From contig NZ_JAUMKB010000012.1 of NCBI RefSeq assembly GCF_030519375.1, positions 86,765-150,764 on the forward strand: a stretch of 64,000 nt of DNA, given 5' to 3'. This stretch comes from Mucilaginibacter tolerans. Its GTDB lineage: Bacteria; Bacteroidota; Bacteroidia; Sphingobacteriales; Sphingobacteriaceae. Below are positions 25,546 to 34,997 of this stretch, in pieces (the stretch's first letter is position 1; every line of letters starts with the position of its first letter). The translations under genes and the position numbers were made by a program. Below the pieces are notes generated by a model. That model saw nothing but the letters and a program-made list of their open reading frames with translations. It did no database searches and was not told the DNA's origin.

Positions 25546-26241
25546 TTATCTGATAATCTGCCCCAACACTTCCTCGCGCAGATACTTACTTACCGGTACC
25601 TGGTAGGTTTGAACATGCAGCGTATTTCCTTCAATCGAACTGATTTTATCTACAGCCACCACATACGATCTGTGGCTCTGAATAAACTGTTTTGACGGCA
25701 ATTTATCCAGTAGCGCCTTGATAGTGCAGTGTGTGATGATCTTTTTATTTTCAAGATAGATGGCCACATAGTTTTCCATCCCCTCGATGAACAGTATATC
25801 GCTGAAGACGATCTTCTCCAATCGTCCGTTCGACTTGACAAACAGGTAAGGAACGTTATTAGTCGACTGTTCTCGCAATGCGAAATAATCCCTGGCTTTC
25901 CAGGTCGCTTTCAGGAAACGGTCGTAGGAGATCGGCTTTAAAAGGTAATCCATCACGTCCAGCTCAAAGCCCTGGATAGCATAATGCTCAAAGGCCGTAG
26001 TAAATATTACCTTAGGCGGATTGCGTAATGCCCTTAAAAACTCTACTCCGGTAATATGCGGCATCTGGATATCGAGGAATAGCAGATCAACCGGTTGTTG
26101 CTGCAGCATATTGCTTAGTTGCAACGCATCTTCGCATGAACCTTTCAGATCTAAGAAGTCGATCTTTTCAACATAACCCTGCAAACCTTTACGGGCAAAG
26201 GGCTCATCATCGGTGATTATACAACTGATTTTATCGCTCAT
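25546..26241 (-). CDS. LytTR-family response regulator
   Basis: 231 residues: receiver with DDE (11-13) and phospho-acceptor Asp57 in LLFLDIQMPHITG, LLKPISYDRF, and a LytTR DNA-binding domain from about 130 (FVKSNGRLEKIVFSDILFIEGMENYVAIYLENKKIITHCTIKALLDKLP, FIQSHRSYVVAVDKI). LytTR proteins bind direct repeats with about 21-base spacing; such a pair is at 28666-28699. Its start overlaps the kinase end by 11 bases. Confidence 0.94.
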   Translation of the reverse strand: MSDKISCIITDDEPFARKGLQGYVEKIDFLDLKGSCEDALQLSNMLQQQPVDLLFLDIQMPHITGVEFLRALRNPPKVIFTTAFEHYAIQGFELDVMDYLLKPISYDRFLKATWKARDYFALREQSTNNVPYLFVKSNGRLEKIVFSDILFIEGMENYVAIYLENKKIITHCTIKALLDKLPSKQFIQSHRSYVVAVDKISSIEGNTLHVQTYQVPVSKYLREEVLGQIIR

Positions 26242-27277
26242 ATTCCAGTTTCAGTTCAGCCTTAAAATGATCGCCGCTGTTTTCTAATAATAATAAATGT
26301 TTCCCGGGATAAAGCAGATCAAGCCTGCGTTTTAGGTTCTCCAGGCCTATTCCTCCGGCTTTTTTTATAGTTTGCTCTAGCTTTGGCACCGAATTCTCAA
26401 CTTTAAAATCGATTTGCCCATCAACTACTTTTGCTCCTACTCGCATTTCGTAATCACCACCAACAAACTTAAAGGCGTTCTCAACCAAAGGCAAAAACAA
26501 CAAAGGGTAAACCAATTGTCCGTTAAGCCTTTGATCAAAATCAACTTTCAGCTTCAGTTTATCCGAACTGCGTATCTTTTGCAGTTCGATAAAACTTTGC
26601 AGGTATTCTATCTCTTGCATTACGGGCACCTGCTGTTGCTGATCGTATAGCTGATAGCGCAGCAGTTCCGAAAACTTCTCAATACTTCGCTTGGCCCCCT
26701 CGGTATCTTCATCCATCTGGAAATAAATCGTATTCAGCGCGTTGAATAAAAAGTGAGGGTGATATTGCGCTTTCAAAAATTTCAATTCAGTTTCCAAATG
26801 CTCATTAGTAACCTTTTCCAGTTGAACCTTGTTATCCACATAAGCCCTCAGCCAGGTACTGCTGCGCACAATACCATAATAAACAATGGCATACAGTGTC
26901 GGGATCATATTGATATCGGCGACGTCGGCCCCGGATATGTACCAGGGTTTCCAGTCCGTGTGCAGGGCCATATCCATTGGTACGAATACCACATTTACCA
27001 ATACAAGGTTTAGCCCCACCAATATCAGTAGTTCTCTCGCAACGCCCTGGTAGCATAACTGAGCCGGCCAACGCTTATCATAGTATTTAAACAAGCGTTG
27101 AAAAAGGTAGATAGCTATGTATCCCACAACAACCGAGCAAGCTATCTCTACAGCGTTGATATAGAACGGCCTTTCCCAGGAGCGTTGGTTCACATCGGTA
27201 TCATGTAGCAGCCGGATAGTAAAATATACCAGCAAGCCGTACAGAGCGGGGAATATGTATTTTCTGAAAAAATTCAT
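26231..27277 (-). CDS. LytS/YehU-like sensor histidine kinase
   Basis: 348 residues: four N-terminal transmembrane helices (to about 140), then the His_kinase domain LKFLKAQYHPHFLFNALNTIYFQM (His175) and a HATPase_c with PLLFLPLVENAFKF and GGIGLENLKRRLDLLYP. Partner of the LytTR regulator. The Bacteroidota version lacks a large external domain; signal unknown. It follows acyltransferase-3 in the same direction with 114 bases in between, holding a REP-like element. Confidence 0.93.
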   Translation of the reverse strand: MNFFRKYIFPALYGLLVYFTIRLLHDTDVNQRSWERPFYINAVEIACSVVVGYIAIYLFQRLFKYYDKRWPAQLCYQGVARELLILVGLNLVLVNVVFVPMDMALHTDWKPWYISGADVADINMIPTLYAIVYYGIVRSSTWLRAYVDNKVQLEKVTNEHLETELKFLKAQYHPHFLFNALNTIYFQMDEDTEGAKRSIEKFSELLRYQLYDQQQQVPVMQEIEYLQSFIELQKIRSSDKLKLKVDFDQRLNGQLVYPLLFLPLVENAFKFVGGDYEMRVGAKVVDGQIDFKVENSVPKLEQTIKKAGGIGLENLKRRLDLLYPGKHLLLLENSGDHFKAELKLEYER

Positions 27278-27311
27278 CGATCTAAATTAGTAAACTCTAA
27301 TCACAATAACG

Positions 27312-27383
27312 GTGTCATGCTGAGGCACTCGAAGCATGCGGGCAAAGGCCCTCGCGCTACACTTCGAGCGCTCAGTGTGACAC
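27312..27383. repeat. REP-like imperfect palindrome, copy 3
   Basis: GTGTCATGCTGAGG ... CTCAGTGTGACAC with inner CTCGAAG and CTTCGAG; the outer arms pair well. Third copy of the family at 1725-1798 and 6814-6892. It separates the acyltransferase gene from the downstream kinase and may end or attenuate read-through. Confidence 0.75.
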
Positions 27384-27391
27384 TCGCCTTT

Positions 27392-28609
27392 TCACGCCGA
27401 CAACGCCACCACCGGTTTCAAGTCTTCATTTTCAACCTGCAATACCGGCTTTGGCTTATCCTTAGGCTTCATTCCGAACAAAAAGCGGGTAACAGCATAC
27501 GGACGGATAAACAGGTGATAGATCAGCACACTTATAAAGAAAGTAATACCCACGGTATAAAGGTATTTTGACAAGATACTTTCATTCTGTGTTTGAACGA
27601 TATAGTAAACGACCAGTACGATTACCGTTTGATGCAGGATATAAAACGGATACACCGCCTGATTCAGGTAATTTAATACTTTATGTGTACGGTTCAGGTA
27701 ATGCTTACCATAACCCACCAATGCCAGCACCCACCCCCAGGCAATCGTTGGTCGCAGGGCAATAAACAAGTAGCTGAAAAGGCTGCCATGAAACGGCCAT
27801 TGCGGTTGCCATGGTTCGATCTTATTCCAGCGCATGCATTCCCACATCATCAGGCTCAAAAAACCTATGGTCAGGGCAAAGCGACGGTTGCGCTCAAGGC
27901 TATCCATTAATTTAGGCTGAAGTATGCAGATAAAGCCGGCTAACAGGAACAATAACCAGTAAACAAAGTAGCAGCCATCATGTGCCAGGTCATTCGTTTC
28001 AGGTAATTTCTGGCTCAGTAGTGCAAACCATACGATGCCGGGGAGCATCAAAAGATAAACCCATTTGCCATTTGCCAATGCAGCCAGTTTTTGTTTAAAG
28101 GCATCACTTTTTGGCGATATCATCCAGGCAAACATCGGCGCAAATATCAGATCGTAGATAAACAGGTAGGCTATAAACCACAGGTGGTGCCAACTGAAGC
28201 TCCCGCCTTGTGGATATGGCACAAAATTAAACACACTTGGATACCAGTCCAAAAAACTGCCTTTGTAGCCATTGGCCAACCGTTCCATATAAATTTGAGG
28301 CGGAACGATAATGAACATACCTACCAAAAGCGGTATGAACAGTCTGCGAAATCGTAAACCGATGAAACTTAAAGTAGAGCGCCGCTGCATCATATAAAAG
28401 CTTACTGTACCAGAAATAAAAAATAGCAGCGGCATGCGAAAAAGGTGCAAAAAATGGTTCGATTCCATCATCAGGTTGCTGGTCTCGTGGTTCTTGATGT
28501 GCCAGCCGTCCTCTGCCACGTAAGGCATGGCTGAATGAAAAAATAATACCCCCAGTATGGATATTATCCTTAACCAATCCAGGTAAGTTTGTCGTTGTGA
28601 GGTTTCCAT
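27392..28609 (-). CDS. Acyltransferase-3 family membrane protein
   Basis: 405 residues, about ten helices, starting TYLDWLRIISILGVLFFHSAMPYV, the conserved AT3 motif with the catalytic His, followed by RMPLLFFISGTVSFYMMQRR and RFRRLFIPLLVGMFIIVPPQIYM. AT3 proteins O-acylate sugars or other periplasmic acceptors. The gene precedes the LytS/LytTR genes and has LytTR-like direct repeats in its upstream region, so it is a likely target of that system. Confidence 0.92.
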   Translation of the reverse strand: METSQRQTYLDWLRIISILGVLFFHSAMPYVAEDGWHIKNHETSNLMMESNHFLHLFRMPLLFFISGTVSFYMMQRRSTLSFIGLRFRRLFIPLLVGMFIIVPPQIYMERLANGYKGSFLDWYPSVFNFVPYPQGGSFSWHHLWFIAYLFIYDLIFAPMFAWMISPKSDAFKQKLAALANGKWVYLLMLPGIVWFALLSQKLPETNDLAHDGCYFVYWLLFLLAGFICILQPKLMDSLERNRRFALTIGFLSLMMWECMRWNKIEPWQPQWPFHGSLFSYLFIALRPTIAWGWVLALVGYGKHYLNRTHKVLNYLNQAVYPFYILHQTVIVLVVYYIVQTQNESILSKYLYTVGITFFISVLIYHLFIRPYAVTRFLFGMKPKDKPKPVLQVENEDLKPVVALSA

Positions 28610-28665
28610 TGTCGTGATTTTTTATGTAAAGGAAGCCTCAAAAAACACGTTCGAAAAAGTTTTTT

Positions 28666-28699
28666 GACCAGTAGACAATTTTTTGTGACGAGTGGACAA
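28666..28699. promoter_or_regulatory. Candidate LytTR operator: direct repeat with 21-bp period
   Basis: GACCAGTAGACAA (28666-28678) and GACGAGTGGACAA (28687-28699) match at 11 of 13 positions and start 21 bases apart. On the acyltransferase strand the cores read CCACTCGTC and CTACTGGTC, close in shape to the AlgR-type site CCGTTCGTC. They lie 57-90 bases before ATG 28609, and a LytTR regulator is encoded just downstream. Confidence 0.6.
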
Positions 28700-28730
28700 A
28701 AGATCTCGTACCCGGCATCACTGGTGAAGC

Positions 28731-28738
28731 TACTTTTG
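28731..28738 (+). promoter_or_regulatory. -7 element TACTTTTG for serine hydrolase operon
   Basis: Exact TAnnTTTG match in the divergent intergenic region between the acyltransferase and the serine hydrolase. Confidence 0.45.
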
Positions 28739-28837
28739 CCTCTGTGATCAAATAAAATCTTTAAAATGAAAAATCTAACTAACCGAATTGTAACCATAAC
28801 CATCTTTCAACGTCAAAATGTAAAACTGGGACCACTA

Positions 28838-29833
28838 ATGATAAAGAAGGTACTGCTCCTGTTTTTCCTGACCGCTTCCTTATCTTTTGCGCAGGCTCAA
28901 ATTAAGATCGATACATCAGTCTATGTAAAAAATAACAAACAGTTGTATGCCGTAGTAGTATCACAAAATGACAAGGTTGCCTTCAGTCAATATTTTAACG
29001 GCAAATCAGATACAACGCTTTATAATAACCAGTCACTCACTAAAAGTGTAATGTCTTTGTTAATAGGCATCGCTATCGACAAGGGTTATATTTCGTCGGT
29101 AGACGAAAAGATCGTTAAATACTTTCCCCAGCTAAAGGATGATACTGATAAACGAAAACAAGACATCACCATCCGACAGATCATGAACCAGGCATCGGGA
29201 CTCTGGCACGAGGATACGCGCAACTTGCGACAATATTTGATTCAGCAAGATCCAACCGGCTATGTATTAAAGCAGCCATTAGTTTCAGAGCCCGGTAAAG
29301 TGTTTTACTATAGTAATGCGGGAACGCATCTACTTTCGGCTATTCTGACCAAAGCCACGGGGATGACGACACTTGATTTTGCCACGAAGTATTTATTCGC
29401 ACCACTTGGTATACAGCACGTGCACTGGTATAAAATGTTCGATGGCTATTATGACGGTTGCGGCTTGTACAGTGTTGAAATGCCGACCACCGACATGAAC
29501 AAGATCGGTTCGTTGCTGCTTCATAAAGGGTATTATAACCATAAAAGTATAGTCCCCAAAAAATGGATCGCAGAAATATTGAACCCGGCTATTTCCTATA
29601 AAACTCCCTGGGGATTTGAGGGGTCGACCTATGCCCTATGCTTTTATCATTATAACTATGATGGCGCACCTATGTTGTATGGCCTGGGTTGGGGTGGTCA
29701 ATTTGTATTTGTAATTCCTGATAAAAAAGCTGTAATTTCAGTAAACGAAAGCATTAACAATGTTACTGCGATAAAAGCCTCAAACCTGTTCTTAGAGAAA
29801 ATATTTCCTATAATCTATCAACAATTACAGTAA
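28838..29833 (+). CDS. Secreted serine hydrolase, beta-lactamase/class C fold
   Basis: 331 residues from ATG 28838, giving a good signal peptide (MIKKVLLLFFLTASLSFAQA); ATG 28766 would bury it. Active-site SLTK (Ser66-Lys69), YSN (in VFYYSNAG), and a C-terminal GLGWGGQFVFV in place of the KTG motif. The fold is that of class C beta-lactamases, DD-peptidases and esterases; the substrate is open. Its TAA overlaps the ATG of the DUF2306 gene (TAATG), so the two are coupled. Confidence 0.87.
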   Translation: MIKKVLLLFFLTASLSFAQAQIKIDTSVYVKNNKQLYAVVVSQNDKVAFSQYFNGKSDTTLYNNQSLTKSVMSLLIGIAIDKGYISSVDEKIVKYFPQLKDDTDKRKQDITIRQIMNQASGLWHEDTRNLRQYLIQQDPTGYVLKQPLVSEPGKVFYYSNAGTHLLSAILTKATGMTTLDFATKYLFAPLGIQHVHWYKMFDGYYDGCGLYSVEMPTTDMNKIGSLLLHKGYYNHKSIVPKKWIAEILNPAISYKTPWGFEGSTYALCFYHYNYDGAPMLYGLGWGGQFVFVIPDKKAVISVNESINNVTAIKASNLFLEKIFPIIYQQLQ

Positions 29834-30477
29834 TGACAAGAAAAACCTTTGCCTGGATACTGTTTGCTCTTTTAGCTTTATCAGTCGGCGTTTATCCTAC
29901 CGTATATTACATATTTGACATGCATGGCCAGGGGCTTTGGGCAAGTAAAACCAAAGAGCTACTTGAAAGCACGGCCTGGCACACCGCATTTTATACACAC
30001 ATTACTTTTGGTGGCATCGCACTATTACTCGGATGGACACAATTCAGCCAAAAACTGCGCGACCGTTATTTGAACACGCATCGCACCATTGGCAAAATCT
30101 ATGTCGGCTCGGTAACGCTGAGCAGTCTCGCGGGTTTCTATATCGCCCTTTTTGCATCCGGTGGTATCACTTGCACTTTAGGTTTTGGCGGATTAGCAAT
30201 TGCGTGGTTTTTCACCGTAATGATGGCTTATACCAGGATTCTTAAAAGAGATATCAAACAGCACGAAAATTGGATGATACGCAATTATGCGCTCACTTTT
30301 GCAGCGGTTACTTTGCGTATATATTTACCACTTGCAACGCAGTTGATGCATTGGGATTTTACGGCTTCTTACCGTGTTATTTCCTGGCTATGCTGGGTGC
30401 CTAACCTTATCGTTGCTGAAATGATCATTAGTAAAAGGGCACGAACTTTGGCTTATAGTGTAAGGGCATCAGAATAA
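29833..30477 (+). CDS. DUF2306 membrane protein, second copy
   Basis: 214 residues, six helices. Shares with 6948-7637 the pattern HITFGGIALLLGWTQF, THRTIGKIYVG, ILKRDIKQHENWMIRNYALTFAAVTLRIYLPL. Coupled by a one-base stop/start overlap to the serine hydrolase, so both act together or on the same envelope process. Function unknown. Confidence 0.87.
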   Translation: MTRKTFAWILFALLALSVGVYPTVYYIFDMHGQGLWASKTKELLESTAWHTAFYTHITFGGIALLLGWTQFSQKLRDRYLNTHRTIGKIYVGSVTLSSLAGFYIALFASGGITCTLGFGGLAIAWFFTVMMAYTRILKRDIKQHENWMIRNYALTFAAVTLRIYLPLATQLMHWDFTASYRVISWLCWVPNLIVAEMIISKRARTLAYSVRASE

Positions 30478-30659
30478 ACGGCTCCTCGGCCGCAAGGTGT
30501 AAGATGTAACAGGTGCAACACCCACAATAGTTAAATAAATTAACTATTCATACAGTTAAAAACCTAATGCTACCCATCGCCCGGATGGCAGATGATTTTC
30601 GCTTTTACTGATTTATTGCTAAATTTTAATAAAAGTATTTCTTTTAATTTAGCTAAATT

Positions 30660-30887
30660 ATGATGCAAGTGAATTGGCTTAAATTTTCAGGAGGGCTCAT
30701 CTGTTTTATAATCGCTTTTTTTGCCTATCGCAGTGTAAAAGGTAAAAAGCCATTAAGAATGGGTGACAATCAATTTTTTATAGAAAATCCCAATAGAGTA
30801 TCTCTTATGGATCTCGTTAAGTCTTGGGAACTCGTCATTTTCGCCATTCTTGGTGGGATAGTTTTTATTTGTTGGGCATTTGAATAA
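30660..30887 (+). CDS. Small two-helix membrane protein
   Basis: 75 residues: helix at about 8-24 (FSGGLICFIIAFFAYRSV), polar middle (PLRMGDNQFFIENPNRVSL), helix at about 54-73 (WELVIFAILGGIVFICWAF). No family recognised. Preceded by 182 bases with nothing else visible. Confidence 0.6.
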   Translation: MMQVNWLKFSGGLICFIIAFFAYRSVKGKKPLRMGDNQFFIENPNRVSLMDLVKSWELVIFAILGGIVFICWAFE

Positions 30888-30996
30888 CCCTTAACCGCCT
30901 AATGCATATGCAGACGCGCCGCATGTGTCTCGTTAGCTTGGATTTATGTTCCCAGAATAAAATACAAGGGGATTTGCAATCCCCCGAATTAATCAA

Positions 30997-31893
30997 TCAA
31001 AACTTATATGTCAACCCCGCACCAAATATCTGCTTCACCTGGAAGAGCGAATGCATTTCCTGCACGCCGTTGTTCAGTACCGGTATTTTGGCATACGGGT
31101 CGTTGATTAGCTCCACCCCACCGTTTACGGTCACAAACTTGTTTACCTTCATAAATAGATTAATAGTGTAATCCATGAAAATATTTTGCGGTTGCTTAAG
31201 GTAGTCTGTGTACATTTTCAATATGTTTTCAATAGATATATTGGTAGCAATATTGGCCTTGTAATAAGCATCCAAGGAGGTGCCAAACTGGAAAAGATGT
31301 TTTTCACCGGGTGCTACTCCAAATGAGCCAACATTTGACAAGGAGTCATTGGTTACGAAAGTGTACTTAATAGCAGCCGGCGAAATATTGATCCTGAAGT
31401 TGTCATCCCTCTTATAAGCAAAACCCGGCCCGAAGGTAAGGTAAGCCGGTGCAAATGGTGCCGATATCAATGTACGGGTACCGTCGGCATTGTAATTATA
31501 ACCTTTGGTAAATTGCGTCTGGAAGTTGGTATAAAAAGTGTACAGCCAATATTTGGCGGCCTGGTAACCCAGCAGGCTGTTCAGGATGATACGATCATCA
31601 TTTTTGCGCCAGCCGGTTCCGTTCTGTTTGCTGATACCATAGCCAACAATAGCTTTATTATCCCAGCTCCATTTGTCTTTTTTATAGTTGAAATCATAAT
31701 CCAGCACCAAATTGGCAGCAACCGAATTAGTTCCGCCTGCTGCCCAATGATTAAAGGAGCTTTGGTTGATCAGAAAGGTGTTTTGTCCGTGTATCGTCCA
31801 GATTTTGGTAGTGTCTTTTGGTGGTGTAGTTGCCTGAGAAAACCCTGTCAAGCTTAGGCACAAAAATGAAAGAATAAGTAACGCTGTTTTCAT
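30997..31893 (-). CDS. DUF3078 outer-membrane-associated protein
   Basis: 298 residues with signal peptide (MKTALLILSFLCLSLTGFSQ). The body matches DUF3078: WTIHGQNTFLINQSSFNHWAAGGTNSVAANLVLDYDFNYKKDKWSWDNKAIVGYG, later TFGPGFAYKRDDNFRINISP, and ends in aromatic-terminated YKF as beta-barrel proteins do. Predicted as an outer-membrane barrel of unknown role. Confidence 0.88.
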   Translation of the reverse strand: MKTALLILSFLCLSLTGFSQATTPPKDTTKIWTIHGQNTFLINQSSFNHWAAGGTNSVAANLVLDYDFNYKKDKWSWDNKAIVGYGISKQNGTGWRKNDDRIILNSLLGYQAAKYWLYTFYTNFQTQFTKGYNYNADGTRTLISAPFAPAYLTFGPGFAYKRDDNFRINISPAAIKYTFVTNDSLSNVGSFGVAPGEKHLFQFGTSLDAYYKANIATNISIENILKMYTDYLKQPQNIFMDYTINLFMKVNKFVTVNGGVELINDPYAKIPVLNNGVQEMHSLFQVKQIFGAGLTYKF

Positions 31894-32168
31894 AAGGATA
31901 ATTTTTAGATGTGGGTAGAATCGTTAAATAATAACTAAAAGTACAAATTCAATTACAGAGGCCAAAAAAGTAAAGCCTAATCAGGTATTGTTCTTATAAT
32001 AAAAACCGGGTTGCTATTGCGTTTATGTGACCCACAAAATAATAATTGTCATAAACACCACTATAATTACAATTCCCCCAATAATAATTTGATTTTCCTT
32101 GCAATTGCACAATAAATAGTATATTACATTAGAATTTAGTTAACAGATGTTCAACCAAACTACTTTTT

Positions 32169-34943
32169 ATGAAAAAATATTTACTTCTATTGATTACCAC
32201 AATGGTATTTGGGGGCGGTATTGCCTTTGCCCAAACTACCACCGTAAGTGGCACTGTAACTGACGCCGCAACAAAAGAAAAGCTGGTTGGCGTAACCGTA
32301 ATGGTCAAATCCACCAGCAATGGTACCGCCACCAATCAAAACGGCGAATTCTCTATTTCTGCAAAGGCAACCGATGTATTGATATTTAGATACACGGGGT
32401 ACAAAAGTCTCGAAATCTCTGTTTCAGGGAAAACGCATCTTGATATACAACTTGAAAGCATCGCCAGTCAATTAAATGAAGTTGTTCTGATAGGTACAAG
32501 ATCTTCAGGAAGGGTAAAACTTGAGACGCCTGTACCTGTGGATGTAGTAAACGTAGGCAAAGCGACGTCCAACACCGGCCGGTTAGATCTGACAGATATC
32601 TTAAATTATTCTGCCCCCTCATTCAACTACAATAAGCAGTCGGGTTCAGATGGTGCCGACCACGTGGAATTAGGTACATTGCGCGGGCTTGGTCCCGACC
32701 AAACTTTGGTACTGGTAAATGGCAAGCGTCGTCACTCCACTGCATTTGTGTCAGTATTTGGTACGCGTGGGCGTGGTAATTCCGGTGTAGACCTGAGTTC
32801 AATACCATCAGCATCCATTGATAGGGTGGAAATTTTGCGTGACGGTGCGTCTGCCCAATATGGTTCTGACGCAATAGCCGGCGTAATGAACATCATATTA
32901 AAAAAGAACATAAACCAGCTTAATGTAAATGTTGGTGGCTCAGGCTATTACGACCCCGCCTTTAATAGCCGCAATGCCGTAGCGACGGGCCAATATCCGC
33001 ATGGCGGGGCTATTGATGGTAAAGCAATAGCGCTTGATGCTAATTACGGGCTTGCTATTGGCAAACATGATGGCTTTATCAACTTTACGGTCGATTATGA
33101 AGCCAATGGGAAAACCTTCCGGCAAACGCGTGATACTGCATTTGCCAATCCAAAAGCGTTAATATTAAATACTGTAAGGCGGGCTAACGGTGATGGTTCA
33201 GCACAGAGCGTTAATACCTTTTTTAATTCCGAGATACCTATAGCGGGCACCACCACCACTTTTTACACTTTTGGCGGATATAGCTATAAGGGCTCTGATG
33301 ATTATGCATTTAGCAGGAATTTTTCGGCCCGGCCGGATCGATTTCCAACGGATGCAAGCGGCAATATGATCCCGGTTCCCGGTATTATATTTAACACCCC
33401 GGATGGCGACAGCTACTACAACCCCATCATACAAACCCATAATACCGATGCAGCAATAGCGATTGGTGTTAAAGGGCAGCTCGGGGATGGCTGGGATTGG
33501 GATCTAAGTAACAATATTGGTAATAATACTTTCCATTTTTATGGAGATAAGACATTTAATGCAGGGATTGGCGCAACCAAAACACATTTTGACGATGGCG
33601 GCTCCGGATTTTTGCAAAACACTGCCGATATCAACTTCAATAAACACTTTCCAAAGGCCCTGTCGGGTGTGAACCTGGGTATGGGGGGCGAATATCGTTA
33701 CGAACGGTACAAAATATTTTCAGGAGAACAGGCATCATATATGAATTATGACACATTAAAGGCGACCGGCTCGCAGGGATTTCCGGGCTATCAACCGAAC
33801 GATGTTGTCAATGCTACCCGCTCCGTTTTGGGCGCTTATGTAGACCTGGAAGTTGATGTTACCAAACAATGGCTGGTCGATTTTGCTAATCGCCTGGAAC
33901 ATTACAGCGATTTTGGATCAAGCTTTAACACCAAGTTTGCTACGCGCTATAAGGTTGCCGACAACTTCAATATCCGCGGTTCAATTGGTACTGGATTCCG
34001 GGCGCCATCTCTGCAACAGATTAACTACAGTTCAACATTCACTACTGTACAGGGAGGAACGATTGCAGAAGTAAAGATCGCGCCAAATTACAGCCCGATA
34101 ACAAAAGCGGCGGGCATACCATCTTTAAAGCAGGAAAGATCAAAGAACTACAGCCTGGGTTTTACATTCAGACCAATACCCGAACTAAGTATTACTGCCG
34201 ACGGATACGAAATAAAAGTGAAGGACAGAGTGGTGTTATCCGGTCAATTCAGTGCAGACGATGCTACACTTGATCCCTCATTCACCGCAACCCTTCAAAG
34301 CTTAAGGGTTTCGCTTGCACAGTTTTTTGCCAATGCCGTAAATACCGATAACAAAGGTTTGGATATTGTTATTGATTACAACAAATCATTTAATGATAAC
34401 CGTATCAGATTGCTCTTTACCGGGAATTTTCAGCACATGAAGATTGATAAGATTAATTATCCGCCAAAGCTGAGTACTACCGACCTGCAAAAAGAGACTT
34501 TTTTAAGTGATCGCGAACAGAAATTTATTCTGGCTTCCGCACCACCGGAAAAATTCTCTTTCAGTCCCGAATTCTCCCATAAAAGCTTCACAGTCGGTGC
34601 TCGGTTTACCTATTTCGGTAAGATATTATTATATGGATATGGTGCCGACGGCCTCGGTATTAACCCGCAAGTGCCATCTGATGCAGACGGGAACGTAAAC
34701 GTACCTGATCAATATAACTATTCGGGAAAGATGGTTAGTGATTTATACTTTGGTTATAAATTCAATAAAACTTTCCACATGTCGATAGGATCGGATAACG
34801 TATTTAATGTTCATCCAGACCTGGGTTACGCACATGGGGCTAAATATTGGGCTTACAATAATGAAACCGGCGGACCGTTTGACGCCGTACAAATGGGTAG
34901 TAACGGAAGGCGCTTGTTCATCCGCGCCGGATTTAATTTCTGA
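32169..34943 (+). CDS. TonB-dependent outer-membrane receptor with CarboxypepD_reg-like domain
   Basis: 924 residues: signal peptide (about 1-21), CarboxypepD_reg-like domain (TTVSGTVTDAATKEKLVGVTVMVKSTSNGTATNQNGEF), plug domain (SDGADHVELGTLRGLGPDQTLVLVNGKRRHST, VDLSSIPSASIDRVEILRDGASAQYGSDAIAGVMNIIL), and a 22-strand-type barrel ending GSDNVFNVHPDLGY and RLFIRAGFNF, with a terminal Phe. It imports a bulky ligand using TonB energy. No SusD partner follows, so siderophore, vitamin or peptide transport is as likely as glycan; ligand unknown. Confidence 0.93.
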   Translation: MKKYLLLLITTMVFGGGIAFAQTTTVSGTVTDAATKEKLVGVTVMVKSTSNGTATNQNGEFSISAKATDVLIFRYTGYKSLEISVSGKTHLDIQLESIASQLNEVVLIGTRSSGRVKLETPVPVDVVNVGKATSNTGRLDLTDILNYSAPSFNYNKQSGSDGADHVELGTLRGLGPDQTLVLVNGKRRHSTAFVSVFGTRGRGNSGVDLSSIPSASIDRVEILRDGASAQYGSDAIAGVMNIILKKNINQLNVNVGGSGYYDPAFNSRNAVATGQYPHGGAIDGKAIALDANYGLAIGKHDGFINFTVDYEANGKTFRQTRDTAFANPKALILNTVRRANGDGSAQSVNTFFNSEIPIAGTTTTFYTFGGYSYKGSDDYAFSRNFSARPDRFPTDASGNMIPVPGIIFNTPDGDSYYNPIIQTHNTDAAIAIGVKGQLGDGWDWDLSNNIGNNTFHFYGDKTFNAGIGATKTHFDDGGSGFLQNTADINFNKHFPKALSGVNLGMGGEYRYERYKIFSGEQASYMNYDTLKATGSQGFPGYQPNDVVNATRSVLGAYVDLEVDVTKQWLVDFANRLEHYSDFGSSFNTKFATRYKVADNFNIRGSIGTGFRAPSLQQINYSSTFTTVQGGTIAEVKIAPNYSPITKAAGIPSLKQERSKNYSLGFTFRPIPELSITADGYEIKVKDRVVLSGQFSADDATLDPSFTATLQSLRVSLAQFFANAVNTDNKGLDIVIDYNKSFNDNRIRLLFTGNFQHMKIDKINYPPKLSTTDLQKETFLSDREQKFILASAPPEKFSFSPEFSHKSFTVGARFTYFGKILLYGYGADGLGINPQVPSDADGNVNVPDQYNYSGKMVSDLYFGYKFNKTFHMSIGSDNVFNVHPDLGYAHGAKYWAYNNETGGPFDAVQMGSNGRRLFIRAGFNF

Positions 34944-34969
34944 TCATAACCTGAAACTATTATAATTGG

Positions 34970-34997
34970 GCTGCTTCCGTTTTCGGGAGCGGCTTTT
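34970..34997 (+). terminator. Terminator of the TonB receptor gene
   Basis: GCTGCTTCCG pairs with CGGGAGCGGC across a TTTT loop and is followed by TTTTTT, 26 bases after the receptor stop. It ends just where the convergent hydrolase gene ends. Confidence 0.8.

Noticed and set aside
32169..34943. Polysaccharide-utilisation (SusC/SusD) locus
   Set aside because: No SusD-like lipoprotein, sigma/anti-sigma pair or CAZyme follows the receptor; GH28 and GH16 are distant.
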